A stretch of DNA of 12,542 nucleotides from DAOTXK01 sp034435395 (GCA_034435395.1 DAOTXK010000300.1:1-12542); one strand, 5' to 3'. Counted from the first letter of the stretch, positions 1 to 11,336 are shown. Numbers and translations: made by a program. Notes: generated by a model not told the origin, from the sequence alone.

Positions 1-1
1 G

Positions 2-1243
2 TTGCTGGTGGCCTTATGGGTGTATCTGGCTTTCGGCAGTGCCCTGGTGGAGGCTGTTCCTCTCGGCCAGGTGGCGACACCGACTCCCACCATTCCGCCG
101 CTGTCGCCGCCAGGGGCCAACATTCCATCGGGCACGGAGTTATCCGACTTGGCCGCCGCGGCCCAGGCCGAGAATCTGGAGTGGCAGAACATCACCTTCT
201 GGGCCCAGGGGGTGCTGGGCGATCCCCGGCTATCCAATCTGGCTATCGGGCTGAACATCGGACAGGAGTTCTTCAACCTTCAGGTACCGCTGCTCTCCGG
301 TTCCACGCTGGCGGTGGCAGACCTTAGCGGGCCGGTGCTGATGAATTTCTGGGCATCGTGGTGCGAACCTTGCCGGCAGGAGCGCCCATTACTCATCGAA
401 GCTCACGCTGACGAAGCCGCGCCGTTTCAGATAGTGTTGATCAATGTGTGGGATGAGATCGAGGCTTATGAGCGTTTCGCGGCGGCGGAGTTCCCGCCGA
501 CCCTGGCGACGGGGAGAGGGTCGGCAGACCTGCCTGATCGACTGGGTTTGCGGGCGATTCCGGTCAGTATCTTGCTGGGGGCCGATCATCGGATCGTGGC
601 TGTCCATGTCGGCAACCTGACGCCAGCGGTGATGGCGCTTCTTTACGCCCTGGCAGGTCCTGAACCAGCTCCTGGCGCTCTGACGACGCCTGTAGCTGCT
701 GCCACAGGCGCGGCACCATCGTTGCTGGAACTGGCGGCAGCGGCGGGGCGCGCCAATCGGCGCGAAAACGCGGTGACTATCTGGGCGGGCGGCCTGTTGG
801 GTCAGGACAGCGGGATGCGGACCGGGGTGCGGGTGGGCGAAAAGCTGCCCTCTTTCGCCCTGGCGACGACCCAGGGCGAGGTGTTTCGTCTCGATGTGGC
901 TGGTGAGCCGTACCTGGTGAACTTCTGGGCTTCCTGGTGTGGCCCGTGTATCACGGAATTTCCGCTGCTGGTCACTTATCACCAGCAGCCAGGGGCTTCT
1001 TTTCGGATTGCCTTCGTCAACGTCTGGGATGATCCTTACACCTACCGCCAGTTTCTGATGGATCACCCGGCGGATTTGCTGGCGATGATAGATGAGCGGG
1101 GGGCGCTGCCGGATATGTATGGATTCGACTTTATCCCGGTCTCCGTCCTGGTCGATGCGCAGGGGATCGTGCGGTTGATACAGCTGGGACCGGTCAACGA
1201 GGCACTGCTGGAATTTGCCAGCGCCTTACTGGCGGCGAGTTAG
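2..1243 (+). CDS. Tandem TlpA/ResA-like thioredoxin-fold protein, exported or membrane-anchored, 5' end probably cut
   Basis: The 413 visible codons hold two thioredoxin-fold modules of the TlpA/ResA type, which exchange thiols and disulfides outside the cytoplasm, for example in cytochrome c maturation. Module 1 has the active site WCEPC (Cys121/Cys124) and a cis-proline motif AIPVS (Pro187). Module 2 has WCGPC (Cys313/Cys316) and FIPVS (Pro379). Both pairs of cysteines are intact. The first 18 residues are hydrophobic and look like a signal peptide or membrane anchor, followed by a Pro/Thr-rich linker (about 25-45). Each module is preceded by a similar Ala-rich helix (about 49-75 and 242-268), so the whole unit, not only the fold, looks duplicated. 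The frame is open to the window edge and the first codon is TTG at base 2, so the true start may lie upstream. The substrate cannot be told from sequence. Confidence 0.85.
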   Translation: MLVALWVYLAFGSALVEAVPLGQVATPTPTIPPLSPPGANIPSGTELSDLAAAAQAENLEWQNITFWAQGVLGDPRLSNLAIGLNIGQEFFNLQVPLLSGSTLAVADLSGPVLMNFWASWCEPCRQERPLLIEAHADEAAPFQIVLINVWDEIEAYERFAAAEFPPTLATGRGSADLPDRLGLRAIPVSILLGADHRIVAVHVGNLTPAVMALLYALAGPEPAPGALTTPVAAATGAAPSLLELAAAAGRANRRENAVTIWAGGLLGQDSGMRTGVRVGEKLPSFALATTQGEVFRLDVAGEPYLVNFWASWCGPCITEFPLLVTYHQQPGASFRIAFVNVWDDPYTYRQFLMDHPADLLAMIDERGALPDMYGFDFIPVSVLVDAQGIVRLIQLGPVNEALLEFASALLAAS

Positions 1244-1313
1244 CGTTTCCCGTTGGCCTGTTGAACGACATGCCCGTTAATGAGTCTGTCTGGCAGGAGT
1301 CGCAACAGTGTAT

Positions 1314-1342
1314 TTGGCGTAAGAATACCCCTCTGCTATACT
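1314..1342 (+). promoter_or_regulatory. Sigma70-type promoter for the BTAD regulator
   Basis: A -35-like TTGGCG (1314-1319) and a -10 TATACT (1337-1342) are separated by exactly 17 bases. This places transcription start near 1349, about 70 nt before the regulator's ATG at 1417. An AGGGGG purine run at 1407-1412 serves as ribosome binding site. The -10 is close to consensus and the -35 is weaker, which fits an activated or moderate promoter. The 173-nt gap between the TlpA-like gene and the regulator holds no convincing terminator. Confidence 0.6.
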
Positions 1343-1416
1343 GACGGCAGTAACGGTCTCTGTGCCCGGTATTACCACCATGATGCCAGGATAAGCTGAG
1401 TCTGACAGGGGGCGGC

Positions 1417-2670
1417 ATGTCTTCCTTGAGGTTGATTCAGTCTGCCCGGGAGACCTTCCGGCAGTTGCAGTCCAGCAAAGATATACTGATCCTTCATCCG
1501 CAGTTCCGGTATCACAACGCTTTGATCGATGCGATAGTGGCGGACGCCTCGGAAAACGTGTTGTACCTCACCCTGCCAGGGCCTGGCACTCCGTTGGACA
1601 CGCTGTGGAAATTGCTCGCCCATGAACTGGCGGATACCTACCATCTGATGCTCCCCACGCCGGATGCCTTGACACCGGCCACGGCGGCGGCGCTGTTTGC
1701 CCGGACGATTGGATCGCTTACACCCCTGATGGTGGTGATGACCGCTTACGATTATGCCGATGGGACCGTCCACGAATTTGTCGCCCAGGTCTCCGGTGGT
1801 GCACAGGGTCGACTGCGCCTGCTGCTGTCCAGCCGAGTCTGGCCTGATGCGCTGCTGGAGAAACTGCCGTCGCCCGCTATGGCTGCCGTTCTGCCGGTCG
1901 CGCCAGATGATATGCTGCTGGATTATCTGGCCCGTGATGAGGGCAAGGTGCTGCTGGAAGTGCGGGCGTTGGGCTTCGGGCAGGTGTTGATCGACGGTCG
2001 ACAGATCGACCAGTGGGACGGGGCCTTACCCCGTTCGTTATTTTTTTACTTCGTCGATCGAGGGATGACGACCCGTGACGAGGTTTTCACCACCTTTTGG
2101 CCGGAACTGTCCACGCGCGAGGCGACGAACGTCTTTCATGTGACCAAACGTAAGATCAGTGAGATTCTGGGGGTTGATCTGACCGTTTACTCCTCCGGTT
2201 TTTACCGCATTTCTCCCCAGATCGATCTGCACTATGATGTGGTATCGTTTGGCGAGGCTGTGCAAAACAGCGCGGTCGCCGAAGCCGACGAGGCTGAGCT
2301 CCTGCTTGATCGCGCCATTGCCCTGCATGAGCGCGAGTTTCTCAGCGCGCTGGAGCAGCCCTGGGCGGCCAGGCGGCGTGATGAGCTGCGGCGCACCTAC
2401 GTCGATGCGTTGACGGCGCTGGCCCGCATCTACGAAGACAAAGAGATGTATGCTGAAGCGCTGGGCCTGTACAGTCGCGCGTTTAGCGCGTTCCCGCAGC
2501 GGGAGGACCTGGCACGCGCGCAGATGCGCCTCTACCAGCGGGCCGGTCAGCCACGACGCGCTCTGGTGGTTTATGACCGCCTGGTCAAAGAGTTGGACCA
2601 TTCCCTGGGGGTCGTTCCCAGCCCGGAAACCACCGCCCTAGCGGAGGAAATCCGGGAAGGGATGAACTGA
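1417..2670 (+). CDS. SARP/BTAD-type transcriptional regulator with degenerate STAND ATPase-like N-terminal half
   Basis: This is a 417-residue cytoplasmic DNA-binding regulator. Residues 1-170 follow the layout of the MalT-like STAND ATPase core: a strand at the Walker A position (about 22-40), a segment like 'ENVLYLTL' (46-53), a Walker B-like strand (104-115) and a Sensor-like 'LLLSSR' (135-140). The P-loop GxxxxGKT and the Walker B acidic pair are absent. Residues about 178-270 form a winged helix of the SARP/OmpR kind. Residues 271-415 form a bacterial transcriptional activator domain (BTAD) with TPR-like helices, including 'RALVVYDRLVKEL' near the end and the typical LGV.PSPET close (397-405). 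The start ATG at 1417 has a purine-rich ribosome site and a promoter upstream. The ligand and target genes are unknown. Neighbouring TlpA-like or glycosyltransferase genes are possible targets, but this is only inferred from position. Confidence 0.8.
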   Translation: MSSLRLIQSARETFRQLQSSKDILILHPQFRYHNALIDAIVADASENVLYLTLPGPGTPLDTLWKLLAHELADTYHLMLPTPDALTPATAAALFARTIGSLTPLMVVMTAYDYADGTVHEFVAQVSGGAQGRLRLLLSSRVWPDALLEKLPSPAMAAVLPVAPDDMLLDYLARDEGKVLLEVRALGFGQVLIDGRQIDQWDGALPRSLFFYFVDRGMTTRDEVFTTFWPELSTREATNVFHVTKRKISEILGVDLTVYSSGFYRISPQIDLHYDVVSFGEAVQNSAVAEADEAELLLDRAIALHEREFLSALEQPWAARRRDELRRTYVDALTALARIYEDKEMYAEALGLYSRAFSAFPQREDLARAQMRLYQRAGQPRRALVVYDRLVKELDHSLGVVPSPETTALAEEIREGMN

Positions 2671-2694
2671 GTTGTTCGTCCCGTGAGCCACCAG

Positions 2695-2723
2695 CCACAT
2701 CATCAAGGCGATGATGTGGTTTT
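2695..2723 (+). terminator. Intrinsic terminator after the BTAD regulator
   Basis: The perfect 10-bp inverted repeat CCACATCATC (2695-2704) and GATGATGTGG (2710-2719) encloses a 5-nt loop, AAGGC, and is followed by TTTTG (2720-2724). It lies 24 nt after the regulator's stop. It also lies before the chosen start of the next gene, so that gene would depend on read-through or on an unrecognised promoter in the remaining ~30 nt. The hairpin may thus act as an attenuator between the two genes. Confidence 0.7.
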
Positions 2724-2754
2724 GTGTTGGCAGGATTGTTGGGCGAGATGGCGC

Positions 2755-3864
2755 ATGCAGATCATCCTGGTGGAGCCTTATGACACCGGTTCCCATGCGG
2801 CCTGGATGCGCGGCTACCAGGCGCACAGCACCCATCAGGTGACGATCCTGAGTCTGCCCGGCCAGTTCTGGCAATGGCGGATGCATGGTGGGGCGGTGAC
2901 GCTGGCCCGCCAGTTTCTGGAATCCGATCTCCACCCTGATCTGCTGGTGGCCAGCGACATGCTCGATTTGACCACCTTCCTGGCCCTGACCCGCGCGCGA
3001 ACGGCCCGCCTGCCCGTTGCCGTCTATTTTCACGAGAACCAGTTGACGTATCCGATGGGGCCACGGCAGCGAAAAGAGCTTCACAATCACCTGGGCTTCA
3101 TCAACTATGTCAGCGCGCTGGCGGCGGATGCGGTGTACTTCAACAGCCGCTTTCACCGGGAAATCTTTCTCGACGAACTGCCGCGCCTGCTCAAGCACTA
3201 TCCGGACTATACGGAGCTATCCACGGTGGAGGCTATACGGGCCAAGTCGGGCGTGCTCCCGCTGGGGCTGGACCTGCGGCGGTTTGATGCGCATCGCCCG
3301 GCTGCTCGGCGAACCGGCCCGCCGCTGATCGTGTGGAATCACCGGTGGGAATTCGATAAGAACCCCCGTCCATTTCTGAAGGCCCTCTGCCGCCTGGCCG
3401 GCGAGGGTGTCAATTTCCAGGTGGCGCTGGCGGGCCAGAACTTCCGCCAGAATCCGGATGAATTTGCAGTCGCGCGGGAGACACTGGGCGATCGGGTGGT
3501 CCAGTACGGTTATGTGGAGCGGTTCGAGGACTATGCGCGGCTGTTGTGGCAGGCCGATGTGCAGGTCAGCACTGCCCAGCATGATTTCTTCGGTGTCAGC
3601 ACATGCGAGGCGATCTACTGCGGTTGTGCGCCGCTGTTGCCGCGCCGCCTAAACTATCCCGATCTGATCCCGGCAGCCTATCACGATCGGTACCTGTACT
3701 ACGAAGGGCAGGTGTACCACCGGTTGCGCGACTACCTGGCCAATCCCGCCCCGCCGCCGGTTGAGTTGCGGGAGCACGTCAGTCAGTTTGACTGGGAACA
3801 ACAAGCGCCTCGTTACGATGAGGCGCTTGCGGCCGTGGTTGGGCGGGCGCAAACCAGCCGTTAG
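2755..3864 (+). CDS. DUF3524-type glycosyltransferase related to tRNA-queuosine mannosyltransferase (QTMAN/GTDC1)
   Basis: This 369-residue GT-B-like enzyme has a DUF3524 N-terminal half. Signature segments are EPYDTGSH (7-14), the tract LPGQFWQWRMHGGA (34-47), FHENQLTYP (92-100) and a downstream stretch ending FNSRFHR (129-135). The C-terminal half has WNHRWEFDKNP (194-204) and the glycosyltransferase donor-site motif HDFFGVSTCEAIYCG (276-290, with Glu285). These match the pattern of animal GTDC1, which adds mannose to queuosine in tRNA-Asp. The same activity here is an inference; another nucleotide-sugar-dependent substrate is possible. I chose ATG 2755 over an in-frame GTG at 2683, because the extra 24 residues are not family-like and would run through a terminator hairpin at 2695-2723. 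The stop (TAG 3862-3864) overlaps the stop of the convergent gyrA by 4 nt. No signal peptide is seen, so the protein is cytoplasmic. Confidence 0.82.
   Translation: MQIILVEPYDTGSHAAWMRGYQAHSTHQVTILSLPGQFWQWRMHGGAVTLARQFLESDLHPDLLVASDMLDLTTFLALTRARTARLPVAVYFHENQLTYPMGPRQRKELHNHLGFINYVSALAADAVYFNSRFHREIFLDELPRLLKHYPDYTELSTVEAIRAKSGVLPLGLDLRRFDAHRPAARRTGPPLIVWNHRWEFDKNPRPFLKALCRLAGEGVNFQVALAGQNFRQNPDEFAVARETLGDRVVQYGYVERFEDYARLLWQADVQVSTAQHDFFGVSTCEAIYCGCAPLLPRRLNYPDLIPAAYHDRYLYYEGQVYHRLRDYLANPAPPPVELREHVSQFDWEQQAPRYDEALAAVVGRAQTSR
3797..3829 (-). terminator. Candidate gyrA terminator inside the 3' end of the convergent gene
   Basis: A perfect 10-bp inverted repeat, CAAGCGCCTC (3802-3811) and GAGGCGCTTG (3820-3829), encloses 8 nt. 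Two further pairs (one wobble) can close a 4-nt TACG or CGTA loop. Read on the - strand it begins 32 nt after the gyrA stop and is followed by TTGTT, a weak U-rich tail. On the + strand the following bases are GC-rich, so it would not terminate there. It encodes residues near 350-359 of the glycosyltransferase at the same time, so one stretch of DNA would serve both genes. The short tail keeps this tentative. Confidence 0.45.
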
Positions 3865-6311
3865 CTGCCGTTTGCTGGCGTTTCCAGGCGGGGCTGGTAG
3901 GCGACCACCGCCTCGACGATTTCGTTGCTCCGCAAGGAGATCACAAAATCGCCCTTGGCGGCCCGTCCGCCTTTCGGCGCGAGGCTCAGCCGCATGTACT
4001 TGGATTTGCCTTTGCTGGTCACCACGACGATGTTGTCGTCCCGGCGGCCAACGAGGCCCGCGGCCAGTCCCATGGCGTCTGGCGGCAGCTTGATGGCAAT
4101 GACGCCGCTGCCGGCCCGGCCCTGTACCGGATATTCGCTGACTGCCGTATACTTGGCGACTCCGGTGTCGGTGATGACCCAAACATACTGCCGGTCGTCG
4201 GCGATGCCAGCGCCGACCACACGATCGCGCTGCCCCAGCAGCTTGATGCCGCGCATGCCGCCAGCCGGCAGTCCGGTGGGACGGACATCGCTGGCCGGAA
4301 ACCGAATCGCCTGGCCCTGGTAGGTTATCAGGATTATCTGGTCGCTTTCCTGGGTGTAGAAGACCCATCCCAGCCTGGCATCGCCGACATTCATGACGGT
4401 GAAATGCCTGGCCGTCACGCCCGGCAAATCCTCCATGCGGACCCGTTTGACGCTGCCGTCCGTCGCCACCAGGAAGAGCAGACCGGCCTCAATGCCTATG
4501 GGGAAGCTGAGAGCGGCGACAATCTCCTCTTGTTTGCTCAGGGTACACAGATCGCTGAAATGAGTGCCTTCGCCAAGATCGTTGGCCTGGGGGAGTTGCT
4601 GCACAGGGATGGTCGCGGCCAGCCCGCTGGCGGTGAACAGGTAAAGTGTGTGGGCTGTGTTGCTGGCCAGCAGGGCGCGGGGCGGCGTCTGGGTGCTGGA
4701 GGTGATGCGCGGCGGGGTGTTCTCGTAGGCCCGGCTCAGGAGGCCAGCCGTCGTCACGGCCACCCAGGTGTCTTCGTCCGGCATCAGGAGGTGGCCGGCG
4801 GCAACGTCGGTCGCCGGGCCGCCGATGATCACAGTGCGCCTGGGATCAGCATAGGTGGTCTTCAGTTGAGTCAGCTCTTCGATCAGCAGTTCACGCATGA
4901 GCTTGGGGCTTTTCAGGAGTTTCTGTAACTCCTTGATCAGCCTGATCTGCTCTTTGTACTCGTCCTGAATTTTCTTGCGCTCCAGGGCGGCCAGGCGGCG
5001 CAACTGCATGTCCAGGATGGCCTGGGCCTGGATGACCGTCAGGTCAAACCGCTTGCGCAGGTTATCACGGGCGCTGTCGGTGGTGCGGGAGCGGCGGATA
5101 GTGTCAATCGCTTCGTCCAGGTGATCCAGGGCGACCAGCAATCCCTCCAGGATGTGGGCGCGTTCCCTGGCCCGCGCCAGGTCAAACTGGCTCCGCCGAC
5201 GGATGATCTCCAGGCGGTGATCGAGGTACACGCGCAGGGCCTGTTTGAGGCTGAGCAGGCGCGGTTCGCCGTCGACCAGCGCCAGCATGATGATGCTGAA
5301 GGTGGTTTGCAGGGGGGTGAGCCGGAACAGTTCAGCCAGGGCCTGGTTGGGATCGGCGGTACGGCTCAGCTCAATCACCACCCGCAAGCCCTGACGGTCT
5401 GACTCATCCCGCAGGTCGCTCAGCCCTTCAACTTTGCCGGTCTGCGCCAGTTCCGCGATGCGCTCGATCAGATTGACCTTGTTGACCTGATAGGGAAGCT
5501 CGCTGACGATGATGCGACTTCTCCCCCGGCCCATGTCCTCCAGGTGAACCTTGGCCCGGACGATGACCTTCCCGCGGCCAACGGCGTAGGCGGCCTGAAG
5601 TGAGTCTTCCTGTTCATCTTCAGTCACGCTGCGGTAAACGAGTCCGCCGGTGGGGAAGTCCGGGCCTTTGATGAACTGCATCAGGTCCGGGGCATCGATA
5701 TCGTCCAGTTTATCCCAGTTCTTCAGCATAAAGACCAGGGCATCACAAACTTCGCCCAAATTATGCGGCGGGATGTTGGTGGACATGCCGACGGCGATCC
5801 CTGAGGTGCCGTTCACCAGCAGATTGGGGATGCTGGCGGGGAGCACGACCGGCTCCACCAGCGAGCCATCGAAGTTCTGGACAAAGTCCACGGTGTCTTT
5901 GGTAATGTCGGTCAGCATGTCAAGGCCCATGGCAGCCATGCGGGCTTCGGTATAGCGCATGGCCGCCGGGCCATCGCCGTCGATGCTGCCGAAGTTCCCC
6001 TGGCCCTGAACCAGCGGGTAGCGCATAGCGAAATCCTGCGCCAGGCGGACCATCGCCTCATAAACCGCCACGTCGCCATGGGGGTGGTACTTGCCCAGCA
6101 CTTCACCGACGATACGGGCGCTTTTTTTATGCGGAGCGTCAGGGCGCAGCCCCATGTCATGCATTGCGTACAGGATGCGCCGGTGGACCGGTTTCAGACC
6201 GTCCCGCGCATCGGGCAGCGCGCGGGACACGATCACACTCATGGCGTAATCGAGATAGGATTCGCGCATTTCTTTGGAGATCAGCACCGGGCGCACAACG
6301 CCAATATCCAT
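3861..6311 (-). CDS. gyrA: DNA gyrase subunit A (type IIA topoisomerase, DNA-cleaving subunit)
   Basis: This 816-residue protein breaks and rejoins both DNA strands; with GyrB it changes DNA supercoiling. The N-terminal winged-helix region has the catalytic tyrosine at 120 in AAMRYTEAR, and the conserved QGQGNFGSIDGD stretch (102-113). The tower and coiled-coil follow (about 350-490), then a C-terminal beta-pinwheel (about 500-805). At the quinolone positions it has Val81 and Glu85 within HPHGDVAVYE, in place of E. coli Ser83 and Asp87. No QRRGGKG-type GyrA box is visible; the expected place (about 530-545) reads TPPRITSSTQTPPR. It could therefore be a topoisomerase IV-like paralogue; gyrB or parE is not in the window to settle this. 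The start ATG 6311 is preceded by AGGAAGGAA (6320-6328). An in-frame TTG at 6383 lies inside the -35 box, so it is rejected. Confidence 0.93.
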   Translation of the reverse strand: MDIGVVRPVLISKEMRESYLDYAMSVIVSRALPDARDGLKPVHRRILYAMHDMGLRPDAPHKKSARIVGEVLGKYHPHGDVAVYEAMVRLAQDFAMRYPLVQGQGNFGSIDGDGPAAMRYTEARMAAMGLDMLTDITKDTVDFVQNFDGSLVEPVVLPASIPNLLVNGTSGIAVGMSTNIPPHNLGEVCDALVFMLKNWDKLDDIDAPDLMQFIKGPDFPTGGLVYRSVTEDEQEDSLQAAYAVGRGKVIVRAKVHLEDMGRGRSRIIVSELPYQVNKVNLIERIAELAQTGKVEGLSDLRDESDRQGLRVVIELSRTADPNQALAELFRLTPLQTTFSIIMLALVDGEPRLLSLKQALRVYLDHRLEIIRRRSQFDLARARERAHILEGLLVALDHLDEAIDTIRRSRTTDSARDNLRKRFDLTVIQAQAILDMQLRRLAALERKKIQDEYKEQIRLIKELQKLLKSPKLMRELLIEELTQLKTTYADPRRTVIIGGPATDVAAGHLLMPDEDTWVAVTTAGLLSRAYENTPPRITSSTQTPPRALLASNTAHTLYLFTASGLAATIPVQQLPQANDLGEGTHFSDLCTLSKQEEIVAALSFPIGIEAGLLFLVATDGSVKRVRMEDLPGVTARHFTVMNVGDARLGWVFYTQESDQIILITYQGQAIRFPASDVRPTGLPAGGMRGIKLLGQRDRVVGAGIADDRQYVWVITDTGVAKYTAVSEYPVQGRAGSGVIAIKLPPDAMGLAAGLVGRRDDNIVVVTSKGKSKYMRLSLAPKGGRAAKGDFVISLRSNEIVEAVVAYQPRLETPANGS

Positions 6312-6354
6312 ACCGTCGGTTCCTTCCTGACTCTTGCCTGGAATCGTTGGGGTT

Positions 6355-6383
6355 ATGATAAGGAACTCAAGGGAATCTGTCAA
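6355..6383 (-). promoter_or_regulatory. Strong sigma70-type promoter of gyrA
   Basis: On the - strand a perfect -35 TTGACA (6378-6383) is followed after exactly 17 nt by TATCAT (6355-6360), a one-mismatch -10. Transcription would start near 6348, giving a leader of about 37 nt before the ATG at 6311. The site lies just after the rpoC terminator, so gyrA is a transcription unit of its own. Many gyrA promoters respond to supercoiling, but nothing here shows that directly. Confidence 0.85.
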
Positions 6384-6414
6384 CTCCTGAAAACAAATGT
6401 TCTACCAACGGGGG

Positions 6415-6446
6415 AAAAAGGAGCGTGGGGGTGGTTCCCCACGCTC
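6415..6446 (-). terminator. Intrinsic terminator of rpoC
   Basis: The perfect 10-bp GC-rich stem GAGCGTGGGG (6421-6430) and CCCCACGCTC (6437-6446) has a 6-nt loop. On the - strand it is followed by C and five T (6415-6419). It begins 21 nt after the rpoC stop codon. The arrangement is that of a strong factor-independent terminator, and it separates rpoC from gyrA. Confidence 0.9.
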
Positions 6447-6467
6447 AAGGCTGCTGATAGACCGCTG

Positions 6468-11057
<4,590 letters not shown>

Positions 11058-11060
<3 letters not shown>

Positions 11061-11073
11061 GGCGTTCCTCCTC
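11058..11073 (-). promoter_or_regulatory. Ribosome binding site and TTG start of rpoC
   Basis: GAGGAGG (11067-11073 on the - strand) stands 6 nt before a TTG at 11060-11058. No ATG or GTG in frame precedes the conserved N-terminal motif SPEQILSWSYGEV (residues 15-27). The near-perfect Shine-Dalgarno match supports initiation at the weak TTG codon. Confidence 0.85.
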
Positions 11074-11168
11074 AGCGCTCAATTGAACAGGGTGACACGT
11101 TTTAGTGTAGCAACCGATTGATCAGGACACGGGATGGACCCGGGAATCGACGGAGCTGTCCGCAAGGC

Positions 11169-11211
11169 AAAACAGCGCTTAGAACCAAGGTTCTAGCGCC
11201 GTGGTGACGGC
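11169..11211 (-). promoter_or_regulatory. Terminator-like hairpin pair in the rpoC leader (possible attenuator or operator)
   Basis: Within the rpoC leader, the palindrome TAGAACCAAGGTTCTA (11180-11195) is flanked by GCGC on both sides (11175-11178 and 11196-11199, with one bulged base at 11179). This gives a stem of about 10 bp, followed on the - strand by TGTTTTG. Just before it, GCCGT and ACGGC (11198-11202 and 11207-11211) form a second 5-bp hairpin around a 4-nt loop; the two hairpins share two bases. The order promoter, small hairpin, terminator-like hairpin, gene resembles a transcription attenuator. A dimeric protein's operator or the end of a roughly 75-nt small RNA are alternatives. 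Confidence 0.45.
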
Positions 11212-11249
11212 CATTTAGGTTTGCCTACTCTGCTTACACAGTAACAAAT

Positions 11250-11277
11250 AGTATACAATACCCAGCCAGAAAGTCAA
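11250..11277 (-). promoter_or_regulatory. Sigma70-type promoter of rpoC
   Basis: On the - strand TTGACT (11272-11277) and TATACT (11250-11255) are 16 nt apart. Each differs from consensus at one position. Predicted transcription start is near 11243, giving a leader of about 180 nt before the rpoC TTG. A short inverted repeat TTACACAGTAA (11234-11244) overlaps the predicted start point and could be an operator half. Confidence 0.75.
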
Positions 11278-11282
11278 GGACC

Positions 11283-11336
11283 TTCCAACCACTTTTGCAG
11301 ACCGCGTGAGGCATGGCCACGTGTTTCTAACCACTT
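11283..11336 (-). repeat. Two 12-bp direct repeats upstream of the rpoC promoter
   Basis: TTCCAACCACTT (11283-11294) and TTCTAACCACTT (11325-11336) match at 11 of 12 bases and lie 42 bp apart start to start, about four helical turns. The proximal copy ends 5 bp from the -35 box of the rpoC promoter. The position and spacing suit paired binding sites of an activator on one face of the DNA. No known regulator motif was recognised, so this may also be chance. Confidence 0.4.

Noticed and set aside
2683..2754. A GTG start for the glycosyltransferase at 2683
   Set aside because: The extension would be coded through the terminator hairpin and does not resemble the family's N-terminus, which begins at the EPYDTGSH region.
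6312..6383. A longer gyrA start at TTG 6383
   Set aside because: The added 24 residues are not gyrase-like, and the codon lies inside the TTGACA box of the promoter. ATG 6311 has a good ribosome site.
11101..11160. Structured GC-rich stretch considered as a tRNA or riboswitch
   Set aside because: It has a GGACA/TGTCC pair and a CGGG/CCCG stem, but no tRNA arms, no T-loop consensus and no known riboswitch core.
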